DNA of 50,798 nucleotides from contig USJW01000022.1 of the NCBI GenBank assembly GCA_900555045.1, positions 1 to 50,798 of the forward strand, read 5' to 3'. Under the pieces are notes generated by a model. It saw only the letters and a program-made list of their open reading frames with translations, was not told the DNA's origin and ran no database searches. A program made the translations under genes and the position numbers. Numbering within the stretch: position 1 is the first letter of the stretch; each line of letters starts with the position of its first letter. This stretch comes from an uncultured Clostridium sp. Lineage in GTDB: Bacteria > Bacillota > Clostridia > Lachnospirales > Lachnospiraceae. Shown here piece after piece: positions 43,342-50,798 of the stretch.

Positions 43342-45240
43342 TCAGCGGCATTCTTTTACTTTCTTCCCCTTACTCTCCGCCGCAGCCTTCCCCATCGCCA
43401 CCACAATGGACCTGGGCTGCACGGTCAGCTTCTTCTGGTCCTTTAGGACCGGTTCCTTCCCCTCTTCCACAAATCCGCCCTGCTCCGCCTCTGCGGTGTC
43501 CACGGCCAGGTGCCATTTAAACTCCTTCGGCAGATTCGGCAGCGCGAAGTCCTGGGGCGTCCAGTGCATGTTGTAGGCCACGTAGAAGTAATCGTCCGGC
43601 TCCCCGTCCGCCTTCTCCCCGTAGGCCCCGCAGTACAGAATTCCCAGCTGTCTGCGGAAGTAGTCGAACTCCGGGTACCAGGCCTTCACGCCGTGGTAGG
43701 AGACATCCGGCAGCCCGCAGGACTTGTAGTCCATCAGGGCCGGCTCCCGCTTCATGTGAAACACCGGGTGCTTTTTCCGGAAGGCGATGGCCGCCTTTGT
43801 GAACTGGTAGATGTCCTGGTTGCTCTTTAAGAGCCCCCAGTTGATCCAGGAGATCTCGTTGTCCTGGCAGTAGGAATTGTTGTTCCCCTTCTTCGAATCC
43901 CCGAACTCGTCGCCCGCCAGGAGAAGCGGCGTCCCCTGGCTCAGCATCAGCAAAAGAACCGCGTTTCTGAGCTGCTGCCTGCGCAGCGCCACCACCTTCT
44001 TCCTGCGGGTGGGCCCTTCCACGCCGCAGTTCCAGGACTGGTTGTAGTCCGTGCCGTCCTGGTTGTTCTCCCCGTTGGCCTCGTTGTGTTTTCCGTTGTA
44101 GGACACCGCGTCCATCAGGGTAAACCCGTTGGTGTTTGCCATGTAATTGATCACCGCGCAGTCCGCCGGGCTTCTCCTGGCACGGCTCGCCAGATTGTCC
44201 AGCTGGCCCTCGTCCCCCTTAAGGTACCCGCGCATCTCCAACATAAACCCGTCGTTGTACTCGGCCAGGTGGCGGACCGTTCCTCCGTCCACGCCCTCCC
44301 AGCCCGGGGCCAGCAGCTTTAAGCGCCGCAGGTACGGGTCCTCGCCCAGCAGCTTTAAGGGCGCATAGCCCACCAGATGCACGCCGTCCACATGGAACTC
44401 TCTGGCCCAATAGCGGACCACCTCCAGCACATAGGCCGGGTATTCGCTCCCGTCAAAGTACAGCTCCACCACCAGCTCAAGGCCCGCCCGATGCAGCTCC
44501 TTCACCAGCTGCTTAAACTCCGAAACCGGGGACTTTTCCGTCCCCGCGCAGTAGGCTGCCTTGGGCGCCATCATCTTAGCCGCCATGTACCCCCAATAAT
44601 TCAGCTTGCCCGAGGGCTCGTCCACCGGCACGTAGGGCCCCTGGTCCGGGCACTCCGGCAGCATCACCTCCCCGAACTCCACCGGGGGCTGCAGCTCCAG
44701 CGTGGTGACGCCCAGCTCCTTTAAGTACGGGATTTTCTCCAAAATTCCGCGAAACGTCCCGCGGTAGCGCGCGTCCACGCCGGAGGACGGGTGCTTTGTG
44801 AATCCCCGGGTGTGGATGTGGTAGAAGACGCAGTCCTCGTAGGGGATCTCCAAAGTCCGGTCCCCCTCCCAGTCGAAGGGCTTCTCCTCCGGCGCAATCA
44901 CCGCCCGCAGCGGCGACCTGCATGCGCCCACATCGCCCCAGCGCTCATGGCCGGAAAACTGGCGCCCGTAGGGGTCTGACTTCAGCGCGCCGTCCGCCTC
45001 ATAGAGGTACTCCAGACCCGCAAAATCCCCCTCCGCGCTGAGCTGCCACACATCCCCGGTCTTCTTCTCCCGCGGAAAGTCAATCCGCGCCGCCGGCTGG
45101 GACTCCCCCGGCCGGTACAGCAAAACCGCGCACGCTTCCCCCGGGTGCACAAAGGAGAAATGCACGCCCCGCTCCGTCTTCACCGCCCCGAGGGGATACT
45201 CACCCATATCGTTCTGATCAATTCTATAACTATTCTCCAT
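43342..45240 (-). CDS. Catalytically degenerate glycogen-debranching/isoamylase-type GH13 homologue
   Basis: 632 residues. N-terminal CBM48-like domain, then a GlgX/isoamylase-type barrel, firmly recognised by SYNGKHNEANGENNQDG, SWNCGVEGPT, LMLSQGTPLLLAGDEFG and NNNSYCQDNEISWINW. But every catalytic region is altered. The nucleophile motif DGFRFD reads DGVHLV (V290 at the Asp position). KLIAE(A/P)WD, with the acid/base Glu, reads KLLAPGWEG (Pro 312). The HDGFTL motif reads TNGFTL (T370, N371). Region I (VVFNHT) reads ELYFDGS, with the following loop missing. It therefore very probably cannot hydrolyse glucans by the GH13 mechanism. It may bind glycogen or regulate another enzyme. Start has GGAGG 6 nt upstream; lies 39 bp after an ABC-F gene. 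Confidence 0.88.
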   Translation of the reverse strand: MENSYRIDQNDMGEYPLGAVKTERGVHFSFVHPGEACAVLLYRPGESQPAARIDFPREKKTGDVWQLSAEGDFAGLEYLYEADGALKSDPYGRQFSGHERWGDVGACRSPLRAVIAPEEKPFDWEGDRTLEIPYEDCVFYHIHTRGFTKHPSSGVDARYRGTFRGILEKIPYLKELGVTTLELQPPVEFGEVMLPECPDQGPYVPVDEPSGKLNYWGYMAAKMMAPKAAYCAGTEKSPVSEFKQLVKELHRAGLELVVELYFDGSEYPAYVLEVVRYWAREFHVDGVHLVGYAPLKLLGEDPYLRRLKLLAPGWEGVDGGTVRHLAEYNDGFMLEMRGYLKGDEGQLDNLASRARRSPADCAVINYMANTNGFTLMDAVSYNGKHNEANGENNQDGTDYNQSWNCGVEGPTRRKKVVALRRQQLRNAVLLLMLSQGTPLLLAGDEFGDSKKGNNNSYCQDNEISWINWGLLKSNQDIYQFTKAAIAFRKKHPVFHMKREPALMDYKSCGLPDVSYHGVKAWYPEFDYFRRQLGILYCGAYGEKADGEPDDYFYVAYNMHWTPQDFALPNLPKEFKWHLAVDTAEAEQGGFVEEGKEPVLKDQKKLTVQPRSIVVAMGKAAAESKGKKVKECR

Positions 45241-45279
45241 GTCCGGCCTCCATTATCGTCCGGCCCCGGAAGCCTGCCC

Positions 45280-47157
45280 TCACTGCTTCTGGGCCTCTAT
45301 CTGTTCCACCAGACTGCTCAAATATACCCAGCGGTCCATGGTTTCCTCCAGCTTTGCCTCGGTCTTCTCTTTCTCCGCCATCAGCTCATTTAAGCGGCTG
45401 TAATTGCTGGCCGACGCCTCGATCTGCCGGTCGAGCTCCTCCACCTTCTCCTCCAGCGCTGCGATATCGTCCTCTATGGTCTCCCACTCACGCTGCTCCT
45501 TGTAGGAGAGCTTTAGCTTCCGCTCTGCGCCGGAGCGCTCCTTCCAGTTGTCGCGGTTCACCTGCCCGCCGGTGGAATCCGCCGCGCCGTCCGCCGCCTC
45601 TTTTTTTGCCGCCCGGCCCGCGTCGCGCTCTGGGGCGCCCTCCGCCTGCCCGGACATTCCCCGGCTCTCCAGGGCGTTCTGGTAGTCCGTGTATCCCCCC
45701 TCGTAGCGGGAAATACGCCCATCTCCCTCGAAGGCGAAGATGCGGTTTACCACCCGGTCCAGGAAATACCGGTCATGGGACACGGTCACCACGATGCCCG
45801 GGAACGTGTCCAAGTAGTCCTCCAAGATCGTCAGGGTCGCGATGTCCAGGTCGTTGGTGGGCTCGTCAAGCAAAATCACGTTGGGCGCGTCCATGAGGAT
45901 CCGCAGCAGATACAGCCTGCGCCGCTCCCCGCCGGACAGCCGGTCGATGGTGGTGTAGTGCATGCTGGACGGGAACAGGAACCGCTCCAGCATCTGGCTG
46001 GCGCTGACGCTTCCGTCCTTTGTCTTCACATACTCCGCCACATTCCGGATGTAGTCGATGACCCGAAGGCTCCCGTCCATGTCCTCGCTCTCCTGGGAGA
46101 AATACCCCAGCTTCACGGTCTGTCCGATCTCCACGGTCCCCGCGTCCGGCTGCACCCACCCCACAATCATCTTCATCAGGGTGGATTTTCCGCTGCCGTT
46201 GGGCCCCACGATGCCCACCCGGTCATTCTTCAGGAAAATATAGGTGAAATCTTTTAACAGCACCTTGTCGCCGTAGGCCTTGGACAGCCCGCTTAGCTCC
46301 ACGGTGGTGCGCCCCAGGCGGCTGGCGATGGACTCCAGCTCCACGTTCCGGTCAATCTCCGGCCCCTTCTGGTCCCGCAGCGTCTCAAACCGCTGGATGT
46401 GCGCCTTCTGCTTGGTGGAGCGCGCTCTGGCCCCCCGCTGCATCCAGGCCAGCTCCGTGCGCAGCAGGGTCTGGCGCTTGCGCTCCGTGGCCTGGGCCAT
46501 GTCCATGCGCTCCGCCTTCAGCTGCAGATACCCCTCGTAATTGGTCTGGTAGCTGTAAATTTTTCCCTTATCCAGCTCCACGATGCGGTTGGTCACGCTG
46601 TCCAGGAAATACCGGTCATGGGTGATCATCAGCAGGGAGCCGCGAAAGCTCTTTAAATACTCCTCCAGCCAGTCCGCCATCTGGCTGTCCAGATGGTTGG
46701 TGGGCTCGTCCAAGATCAAAAGATCCGCGGTGCTTAAGAGCACGCTCGCCAGGGCCACGCGCTTTCTCTGGCCGCCGGAGAGCGTCCCGATCTTGGCCTC
46801 ATGGTCCGTGATGCCGAGCTTGTTCAGGATATTTTTCGCGCTGGCAAGGAGCTCGTCCCTGGATGTAAAATGGGGCTCCGAGGCGTTCTCCCGCTCCACG
46901 CTCTCAAGCACCGTGTCCGTCTCCACAAACTCCGGGATCTGGGGCAGATAGCGGATGTAGAGACTTCTCCCCCGCACCACGCTGCCGCCGTCCGGCTCCT
47001 CAAGGCCGGCCACGATTTTGAGCAGGGTGGACTTGCCGGTGCCGTTTACACCAATCAGCCCCACCTTCTCCCCCTCGTTGATTGAGAACGCTGTATCGTC
47101 GAACAGCAGCCGTTCCGTATATGATTTTGTCAGATGTTCTATGGTTACCAGATTCAT
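45280..47157 (-). CDS. ABC-F family ATPase (Uup-like)
   Basis: 625 residues; start MNLVTIEHLTKSY chosen from the AAAGGACAGG site. Two ABC cassettes: GVNGTGKST...LSGGQRKRVALA...LLILDEPTNHLD and GPNGSGKST...LSGGERRRLYLL...VILLDEPTNDLD. A linker (~240-310) carries the RTELAWMQRGARARSTKQKA motif typical of Uup/EF3-like proteins, and there is a C-terminal coiled coil (~555-620, EWETIEDDIAALEEKVEELDRQIEA). No membrane domain. ABC-F proteins act on ribosomes or nucleic acids rather than as transporters. Confidence 0.95.
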   Translation of the reverse strand: MNLVTIEHLTKSYTERLLFDDTAFSINEGEKVGLIGVNGTGKSTLLKIVAGLEEPDGGSVVRGRSLYIRYLPQIPEFVETDTVLESVERENASEPHFTSRDELLASAKNILNKLGITDHEAKIGTLSGGQRKRVALASVLLSTADLLILDEPTNHLDSQMADWLEEYLKSFRGSLLMITHDRYFLDSVTNRIVELDKGKIYSYQTNYEGYLQLKAERMDMAQATERKRQTLLRTELAWMQRGARARSTKQKAHIQRFETLRDQKGPEIDRNVELESIASRLGRTTVELSGLSKAYGDKVLLKDFTYIFLKNDRVGIVGPNGSGKSTLMKMIVGWVQPDAGTVEIGQTVKLGYFSQESEDMDGSLRVIDYIRNVAEYVKTKDGSVSASQMLERFLFPSSMHYTTIDRLSGGERRRLYLLRILMDAPNVILLDEPTNDLDIATLTILEDYLDTFPGIVVTVSHDRYFLDRVVNRIFAFEGDGRISRYEGGYTDYQNALESRGMSGQAEGAPERDAGRAAKKEAADGAADSTGGQVNRDNWKERSGAERKLKLSYKEQREWETIEDDIAALEEKVEELDRQIEASASNYSRLNELMAEKEKTEAKLEETMDRWVYLSSLVEQIEAQKQ

Positions 47158-47337
47158 AATCCTGTCCTTTTTCCAAATATTGTAACAGTTCAGGACGGCT
47201 TTCGCACGTTTGTTCACACCAGATGTCCTGAATCGCTGCCGATATAATAAATTGTATGCAGTGTAAGTATATCATTTTGCGGCCTGAGATGTAAAGCTAC
47301 TTCTCATACAGCCCCATAGATTCCCTGAGAAAAAGTC

Positions 47338-47390
47338 CAAAAGAGGCAGGCCGCCGCTCCCGCATTCCCCGGTTTTACGGCTGCCTGCCC
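47338..47390 (-). terminator. Terminator of the luxS-exoA unit
   Basis: GGGCAGGC-A-GCC and GGC-G-GCCTGCC pair around a ~20-nt loop, followed on the minus strand by TCTTTTGG. About 20 bp after the exodeoxyribonuclease stop. Confidence 0.7.
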
Positions 47391-47409
47391 ATATCTTATG
47401 TCAACTAAA

Positions 47410-48165
47410 TTATTCGATCACCAGCTCCACCGGGCAGTGGTCCGAGCCCATCACCTCGGTGTGGATGTCCGCGCTCACCAGGCGGTCCTTAAGGCTCTCC
47501 GACACGCAGAAGTAGTCGATGCGCCACCCCGCGTTCTTTGCCCTGGCCGAGAAGCGGTAGGACCACCAGGAGTAGATCCCCTCCTTGTCCGGGTTAAAAT
47601 ACCGGAACGTATCGATAAAGCCGGCGGCCAGCAGGTCCGTAAACTTTCCCCGCTCCTCGTCCGTAAACCCGGCGTTCTTCCGGTTGGTCTTGGGATTCTT
47701 TAAGTCGATCTCCTTGTGGGCCACGTTTAAATCCCCGCAGAAGATCACCGGCTTCTCCGCCTCCAGCTTCTTTAAATACGCCAGAAACGCGTCCTCCCAC
47801 TCCATCCGGTAGTCCAGCCGCGCCAGCCCGTCCTGGGAGTTGGGCGTGTAGCAGGTCACCACAAAATACTCCGGAAACTCCGCCGCGATCACGCGGCCCT
47901 CCGTGTCGTGCTCCTCAATGCCCAGGCCGTAGCGGACGCTTATGGGCTCCTCCTTGGTGAACATGGCCGTGCCGGAATACCCCTTTTTCTGGGCGTAATT
48001 CCAGTACTGGTGGTAGCCGGGAAGGTCTAAATCGATCTGCCCCTCCTGCAGCTTCGTCTCCTGCAGGCAGAACACATCCGCGTCCGCCTCCTTAAAGTAA
48101 TCCACAAAGCCCTTGCCCACGCAGGCCCGCAGGCCGTTGACATTCCAAGAAATCAGTTTCTTCAT
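47410..48165 (-). CDS. exoA: Exodeoxyribonuclease III (AP endonuclease, ExoA type)
   Basis: 251 residues, the ExoA length. Endonuclease/exonuclease/phosphatase fold with ISWNVNGLRA (N8), LQETKL (E36 metal ligand), GYSGTAMFTK, IFCGDLNVAH, the conserved RIDYF and GSDHCPVEL (catalytic Asp-His). Cleaves DNA at abasic sites and removes 3'-blocking groups in base-excision repair. Starts 12 bp after luxS, so probably co-transcribed with it. Confidence 0.96.
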   Translation of the reverse strand: MKKLISWNVNGLRACVGKGFVDYFKEADADVFCLQETKLQEGQIDLDLPGYHQYWNYAQKKGYSGTAMFTKEEPISVRYGLGIEEHDTEGRVIAAEFPEYFVVTCYTPNSQDGLARLDYRMEWEDAFLAYLKKLEAEKPVIFCGDLNVAHKEIDLKNPKTNRKNAGFTDEERGKFTDLLAAGFIDTFRYFNPDKEGIYSWWSYRFSARAKNAGWRIDYFCVSESLKDRLVSADIHTEVMGSDHCPVELVIE

Positions 48166-48177
48166 CCGCGCTACCTC

Positions 48178-48663
48178 CTACTCGGGATAAACCAGCCTGG
48201 ACTGGGGGAACTCGTCGATGTGCTGCAGCACGTCCAGATACTTTTTCGCCAGATACTTCGCCATGCCCAGATTCATGTCCAGATAGTTTCCGCAGTCCTT
48301 CGCCGCCGCGCCCGGCACCTCGCCCTCGAAATCCCGGATAAACTCGTACATCTCCACCATCAGCGGCAGGATGTCCCTTGACTCATAGTCCCCGGCCAGA
48401 AGCAGATAGAACCCGGTGCGGCAGCCCATGGGCCCGAAGTACACCGTCCGCTCCCCAAACTCCTCATGGTTTCTGAGGAATGTCGCACCCAGGTGCTCGA
48501 TGGTGTGCATCTCCGCCGTGTTCATCACCGGCTCCTCGTTGGGGGAGGTCATGCGCAGGTCAAAGGTGGTCACAACACTGCCGCCCACCATGTCCTTGCG
48601 GGACACGTAGACCCCCGGCTGCAGCCGAAGGTGGTCGATGGTAAAACTTGTAATTTTCTCCAT
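48178..48663 (-). CDS. luxS: S-ribosylhomocysteine lyase (LuxS)
   Basis: 161 residues with GGAGGG upstream. Splits S-ribosylhomocysteine to homocysteine and DPD, the precursor of autoinducer-2. Metal ligands H53 and H57 in HTIEH, C124 in KDCGNY; catalytic E56 and C81 (GPMGCRTGFY) are all present. The start lies only ~27 bp after the terminator of the preceding ABC-F gene, leaving almost no room for its own promoter in that gap. No pfs or metabolic partner is adjacent. Confidence 0.97.
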   Translation of the reverse strand: MEKITSFTIDHLRLQPGVYVSRKDMVGGSVVTTFDLRMTSPNEEPVMNTAEMHTIEHLGATFLRNHEEFGERTVYFGPMGCRTGFYLLLAGDYESRDILPLMVEMYEFIRDFEGEVPGAAAKDCGNYLDMNLGMAKYLAKKYLDVLQHIDEFPQSRLVYPE

Positions 48664-48689
48664 ATTTTCCCTCCATTGCACTCATATTC

Positions 48690-48718
48690 CAAAAACGGCG
48701 GGGCAATCACGCCCCGCC
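48690..48718 (-). terminator. Intrinsic terminator of the downstream-most ABC-F gene, just before luxS
   Basis: GGCGGGGC and GCCCCGCC, 6-nt loop, followed on the minus strand by GTTTTTGG. Very stable stem. Confidence 0.85.
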
Positions 48719-48730
48719 GCCAGATATCGA

Positions 48731-50368
48731 TTAATCGTCCGCCTCTTCGCTCTCGGTAAGAGTAAAGGTAAAGCGCTTGCGGGCCATCTCGTCGCTCTCC
48801 AGGTACTCATCGTAGGTGGTGATCTTGTCGATTAGCTTGCCGCTTATAATCTCCATGATCCGGTTGGCCGTGGTCTGCACGATCTGGTGGTCACGGGAGG
48901 AGAAGATCAGCACGCCCGGGAACTTGATCATTCCGCGGTTTAGCGCGTCGATGGACTCCATGTCCAGATGGTCCGTGGGCTCATCGAGCATCAGCACGTT
49001 GGCGCCGGAGATCATCATCTTTGACAGCATGCAGCGCACCTTCTCGCCTCCAGAGAGAACGCGCACCTTCTTCACGCCGTCCTCGCCCGCGAACAGCATA
49101 CGGCCCAGGAAGCCGCGCACGTAGGTCACGTCCTTCTCCGGGGAGTACTGGGTCAGCCAGTCCGCGATGGTGTCGTCGTTGTCGAACTCCGCGCTGTTGT
49201 CCTTGGGGAAGTACGCCTGGCTGGTGGTCAGGCCCCACTTGTAGCTGCCCTCGTCCGGCTCCATCTCGCCGGAGAGAATCTTAAACAGCACCGTCTTGGC
49301 CCGCTCGTTGGGTCCGACTAAGGCCACCTTGTCCTCGCGGCCCAGGATGAAGGAGATGTCGTCCAGAACCTTCTCGCCGTCGATGGTCTTGCTCAGGTGC
49401 TCCACGGTCAGAACCTCGTTTCCGATCTCGCGGGCCGGGCGGAAGTCGATGTAGGGGTATTTACGGCTGGAGGGACGGATGTCGTCCAGCTCGATTTTCT
49501 CCAGGGCGCGCTTTCTGGAGGTCGCCTGCTTGGACTTGGAGGCGTTGGCCGAGAACCGCTGGATAAACTCCTGCAGCTCCTTGATCTTCTCTTCCTTCTT
49601 GCGGTTGGCTTCCTTCATCTGCTTGACGATCAGCTGGCTGGACTCCACCCAGAAGTCGTAGTTTCCGGCGTACAGCTGGATCTTGCCATAGTCGATGTCC
49701 GCGATCTGCGTACACACCTTATTTAAGAAATAGCGGTCATGGGATACCACGATCACCGTGTTCTCGAAATTGATCAAAAACTCCTCCAGCCACGCGATGG
49801 CGTCCAAATCCAGGTGGTTGGTCGGCTCGTCGAGCAGCAGAATGTCCGGGTTTCCGAACAGCGCCTGCGCAAGCAGCACCTTCACCTTCTGGGCGCCGGT
49901 CAGGGTTCCCATCTGGGCGTAGTGCAGCTCCGTCTCGATTCCCAGGCCGTTTAACAGGTTCTCCGCGTCGGACTCCGCCTCCCAGCCGTTCATGGTGGCG
50001 AACTCGCCCTCCAGCTCAGCGGCCTTGACGCCGTCCTCCTCGGTGAAGTCCTCCTTCATGTAGATGGCTTCCTTCTCCTTCATGATCTCATAAAGGCGTG
50101 CGTTGCCCATGATGACCGTGTCCAAAACCGGGTACTGGTCATACTTAAAGTGGTCCTGCTGCAGGAAGGAAAGACGCTGTCCCGGCGTGATAATCACGTC
50201 GCCGCTGGTGGGTTCCAGCTGACCGGACAGAATTCTCAAAAACGTGGACTTTCCGGCTCCGTTCGCGCCGATCAGACCATAGCAGTTCCCCTCCGTGAAC
50301 TTGATGTTCACGTCCTCAAACAATGCCTTTTTCCCCACCCGCAGGGATATGTTACTTGTACTAATCAT
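48731..50368 (-). CDS. ABC-F family ATPase (YkpA/YbiT-like)
   Basis: 545 residues. First cassette: GANGAGKST, a weak signature (LTGAQKVKVLLAQ), LLLDEPTNHLDLDAI and SHDRYFL. Linker ~235-300 (KQMKEANRKKEEKIKELQEFIQRF). Second cassette: an atypical Walker A, GPNERAKTVL (Ala replaces the last Gly), a good signature LSGGEKVRCML, LMLDEPTDHLDMES and SSRDHQ. I believe the altered Walker A recurs in this subfamily, so it is not evidence of decay. Likely ribosome-associated. It is separated from luxS by a strong terminator. Confidence 0.93.
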   Translation of the reverse strand: MISTSNISLRVGKKALFEDVNIKFTEGNCYGLIGANGAGKSTFLRILSGQLEPTSGDVIITPGQRLSFLQQDHFKYDQYPVLDTVIMGNARLYEIMKEKEAIYMKEDFTEEDGVKAAELEGEFATMNGWEAESDAENLLNGLGIETELHYAQMGTLTGAQKVKVLLAQALFGNPDILLLDEPTNHLDLDAIAWLEEFLINFENTVIVVSHDRYFLNKVCTQIADIDYGKIQLYAGNYDFWVESSQLIVKQMKEANRKKEEKIKELQEFIQRFSANASKSKQATSRKRALEKIELDDIRPSSRKYPYIDFRPAREIGNEVLTVEHLSKTIDGEKVLDDISFILGREDKVALVGPNERAKTVLFKILSGEMEPDEGSYKWGLTTSQAYFPKDNSAEFDNDDTIADWLTQYSPEKDVTYVRGFLGRMLFAGEDGVKKVRVLSGGEKVRCMLSKMMISGANVLMLDEPTDHLDMESIDALNRGMIKFPGVLIFSSRDHQIVQTTANRIMEIISGKLIDKITTYDEYLESDEMARKRFTFTLTESEEADD

Positions 50369-50421
50369 AATACTTACCTTTCCTTTTATCTGTTTTTCAA
50401 CCGCGTTCCTGTGCTCTCATG

Positions 50422-50446
50422 AAAAAAGAGGTCTGCCGGCCTCTCT
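50422..50446 (-). terminator. Terminator after the truncated gene
   Basis: AGAGG and CCTCT pair around CCGGCAGA, followed on the minus strand by TTTTTT. It lies about 100 bp after the stop of the partial gene at 50545. Confidence 0.6.
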
Positions 50447-50544
50447 TCTCGTCAATATCAGATTGTACAGGTAAAATGCCGAATTTGCAAGGGTTTTTCG
50501 CAATTTTCCGGCGGTTCTCCGCCCGTTTTTCCGGGCATGTCCGT

Positions 50545-50725
50545 TTATTCCCCTTTTCGCACCTCAATCGGGAAATTCGTCCCTCCGGAAGTCACGTAGG
50601 CCACCATCACGCGGTCCCCGCTGTCCTTGGTCAGAGCCCCCTCCTCCATGGGACAGTTGTCCTTTAAGAGGGCCAGCTCCCGGTTGTCGTCGGTCTTCAC
50701 GGTAAAGCTGCTCATGGCGTTGAAC
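50545..50725 (-). CDS. C-terminal fragment of an unknown protein, cut off by adapter sequence
   Basis: About 60 residues remain, ending ...RVMVAYVTSGGTNFPIEVRKGE, with no recognisable family. The 5' part is missing because the contig runs into sequencing adapter at 50726. The apparent start MCSSDL is the translation of the adapter's reverse complement and is not part of the protein. The true reading begins around FNAMSSFTVKTDDNRE. The real length and start are unknown. Confidence 0.6.
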
Positions 50726-50798
50726 AGATCGGAAGAGCACACGTCTGAACTCCAGTCACTGACGTCATCTCGTATGCCGTCTTCTGCTTGAAAAAAAA
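50726..50798 (+). other. Illumina TruSeq-type adapter read-through with poly-A tail (artefact)
   Basis: Starts AGATCGGAAGAGCACACG at 50726 and runs to the ...CCAGTCAC end at 50759. A 7-base index-like stretch TGACGTC (50760-50766) follows, then ATCTCGTATGCC...CTGCTTG (50767-50790) and eight A. This is the standard 3' adapter structure including the flow-cell end, so it is not genomic DNA. Confidence 0.98.

Noticed and set aside
48731..50368. Degenerate Walker A (GPNERAKTVL) as evidence of an inactive ABC-F protein
   Set aside because: I recall similar sequences across the YkpA/YbiT subfamily, and the remaining motifs are intact, so it looks like a subfamily trait.

Overview
The window looks like one contig end from a fairly GC-rich Gram-positive anaerobe of the Lachnospiraceae/Clostridium group (Enterocloster/Hungatella-like). 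Supporting signs are strong AGGAGG ribosome binding sites, lipoprotein-anchored solute-binding proteins, surface proteins with cell-wall-binding repeats, ChW repeats, YesM/YesN-type two-component regulators, TRAP transport, clostridial-type glycogen enzymes and luxS. The species assignment is inference. The last 73 bases are not biological: they are an Illumina TruSeq-type adapter plus a poly-A tail, fused to a truncated gene.

Layout. 1-10.7 kb: a small AT-rich secreted CAP-domain protein and a giant 2,843-residue surface protein. 10.7-14.2 kb: a ChW/polysaccharide deacetylase behind a small-alarmone-hydrolase-like HD protein, then a membrane-anchored protein with a Lys/Glu/Thr repeat tail. 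14.2-22.9 kb: a minus-strand locus of sensor kinase, AraC-type response regulator, TRAP binding protein, small and large TRAP permeases, a YcxB-like protein, an oligogalacturonate lyase and a second TRAP binding protein. It reads as a pectin-oligomer sensing, uptake and cleavage module. 23.1-27.6 kb: FAH-family hydrolase, methylglyoxal synthase and a glycogen branching enzyme with an unusual ~280-residue Lys/Ala-rich tail. 27.9-30.6 kb: a P-type Ca2+-ATPase.

30.7-36.3 kb is the most interesting part. An SPFH/Band-7 (slipin) gene, a structured non-coding region and the RNA ligase gene rtcB lie on the minus strand. Two WYL-domain regulator genes are transcribed divergently from rtcB. The 660-bp gap between rtcB and the slipin gene contains a tRNA-like fold in circularly permuted order: anticodon 3' strand, variable loop, T arm, acceptor strands joined by a GUGA tetraloop, U8-A9, D arm, A26, anticodon 5' strand. 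It keeps the tRNA core nucleotides but has no free acceptor end. An association of SPFH proteins and RNA ligases with a tRNA-like RNA has been proposed from comparative genomics (Burroughs and Aravind 2016, from memory). I cannot say whether the permuted topology seen here has been described.

36.3-43.3 kb: an M20 peptidase, an Rpn/PD-(D/E)XK-type protein with 24-bp tandem repeats, and a four-gene iron-siderophore ABC transporter (two permeases, ATPase, binding lipoprotein) preceded by two TTAG-N6-CTAA inverted repeats. 43.3-50.8 kb: a debranching-enzyme homologue that has lost all its GH13 catalytic residues, two ABC-F ATPases, exodeoxyribonuclease III, LuxS, and a truncated unknown gene running into the adapter.
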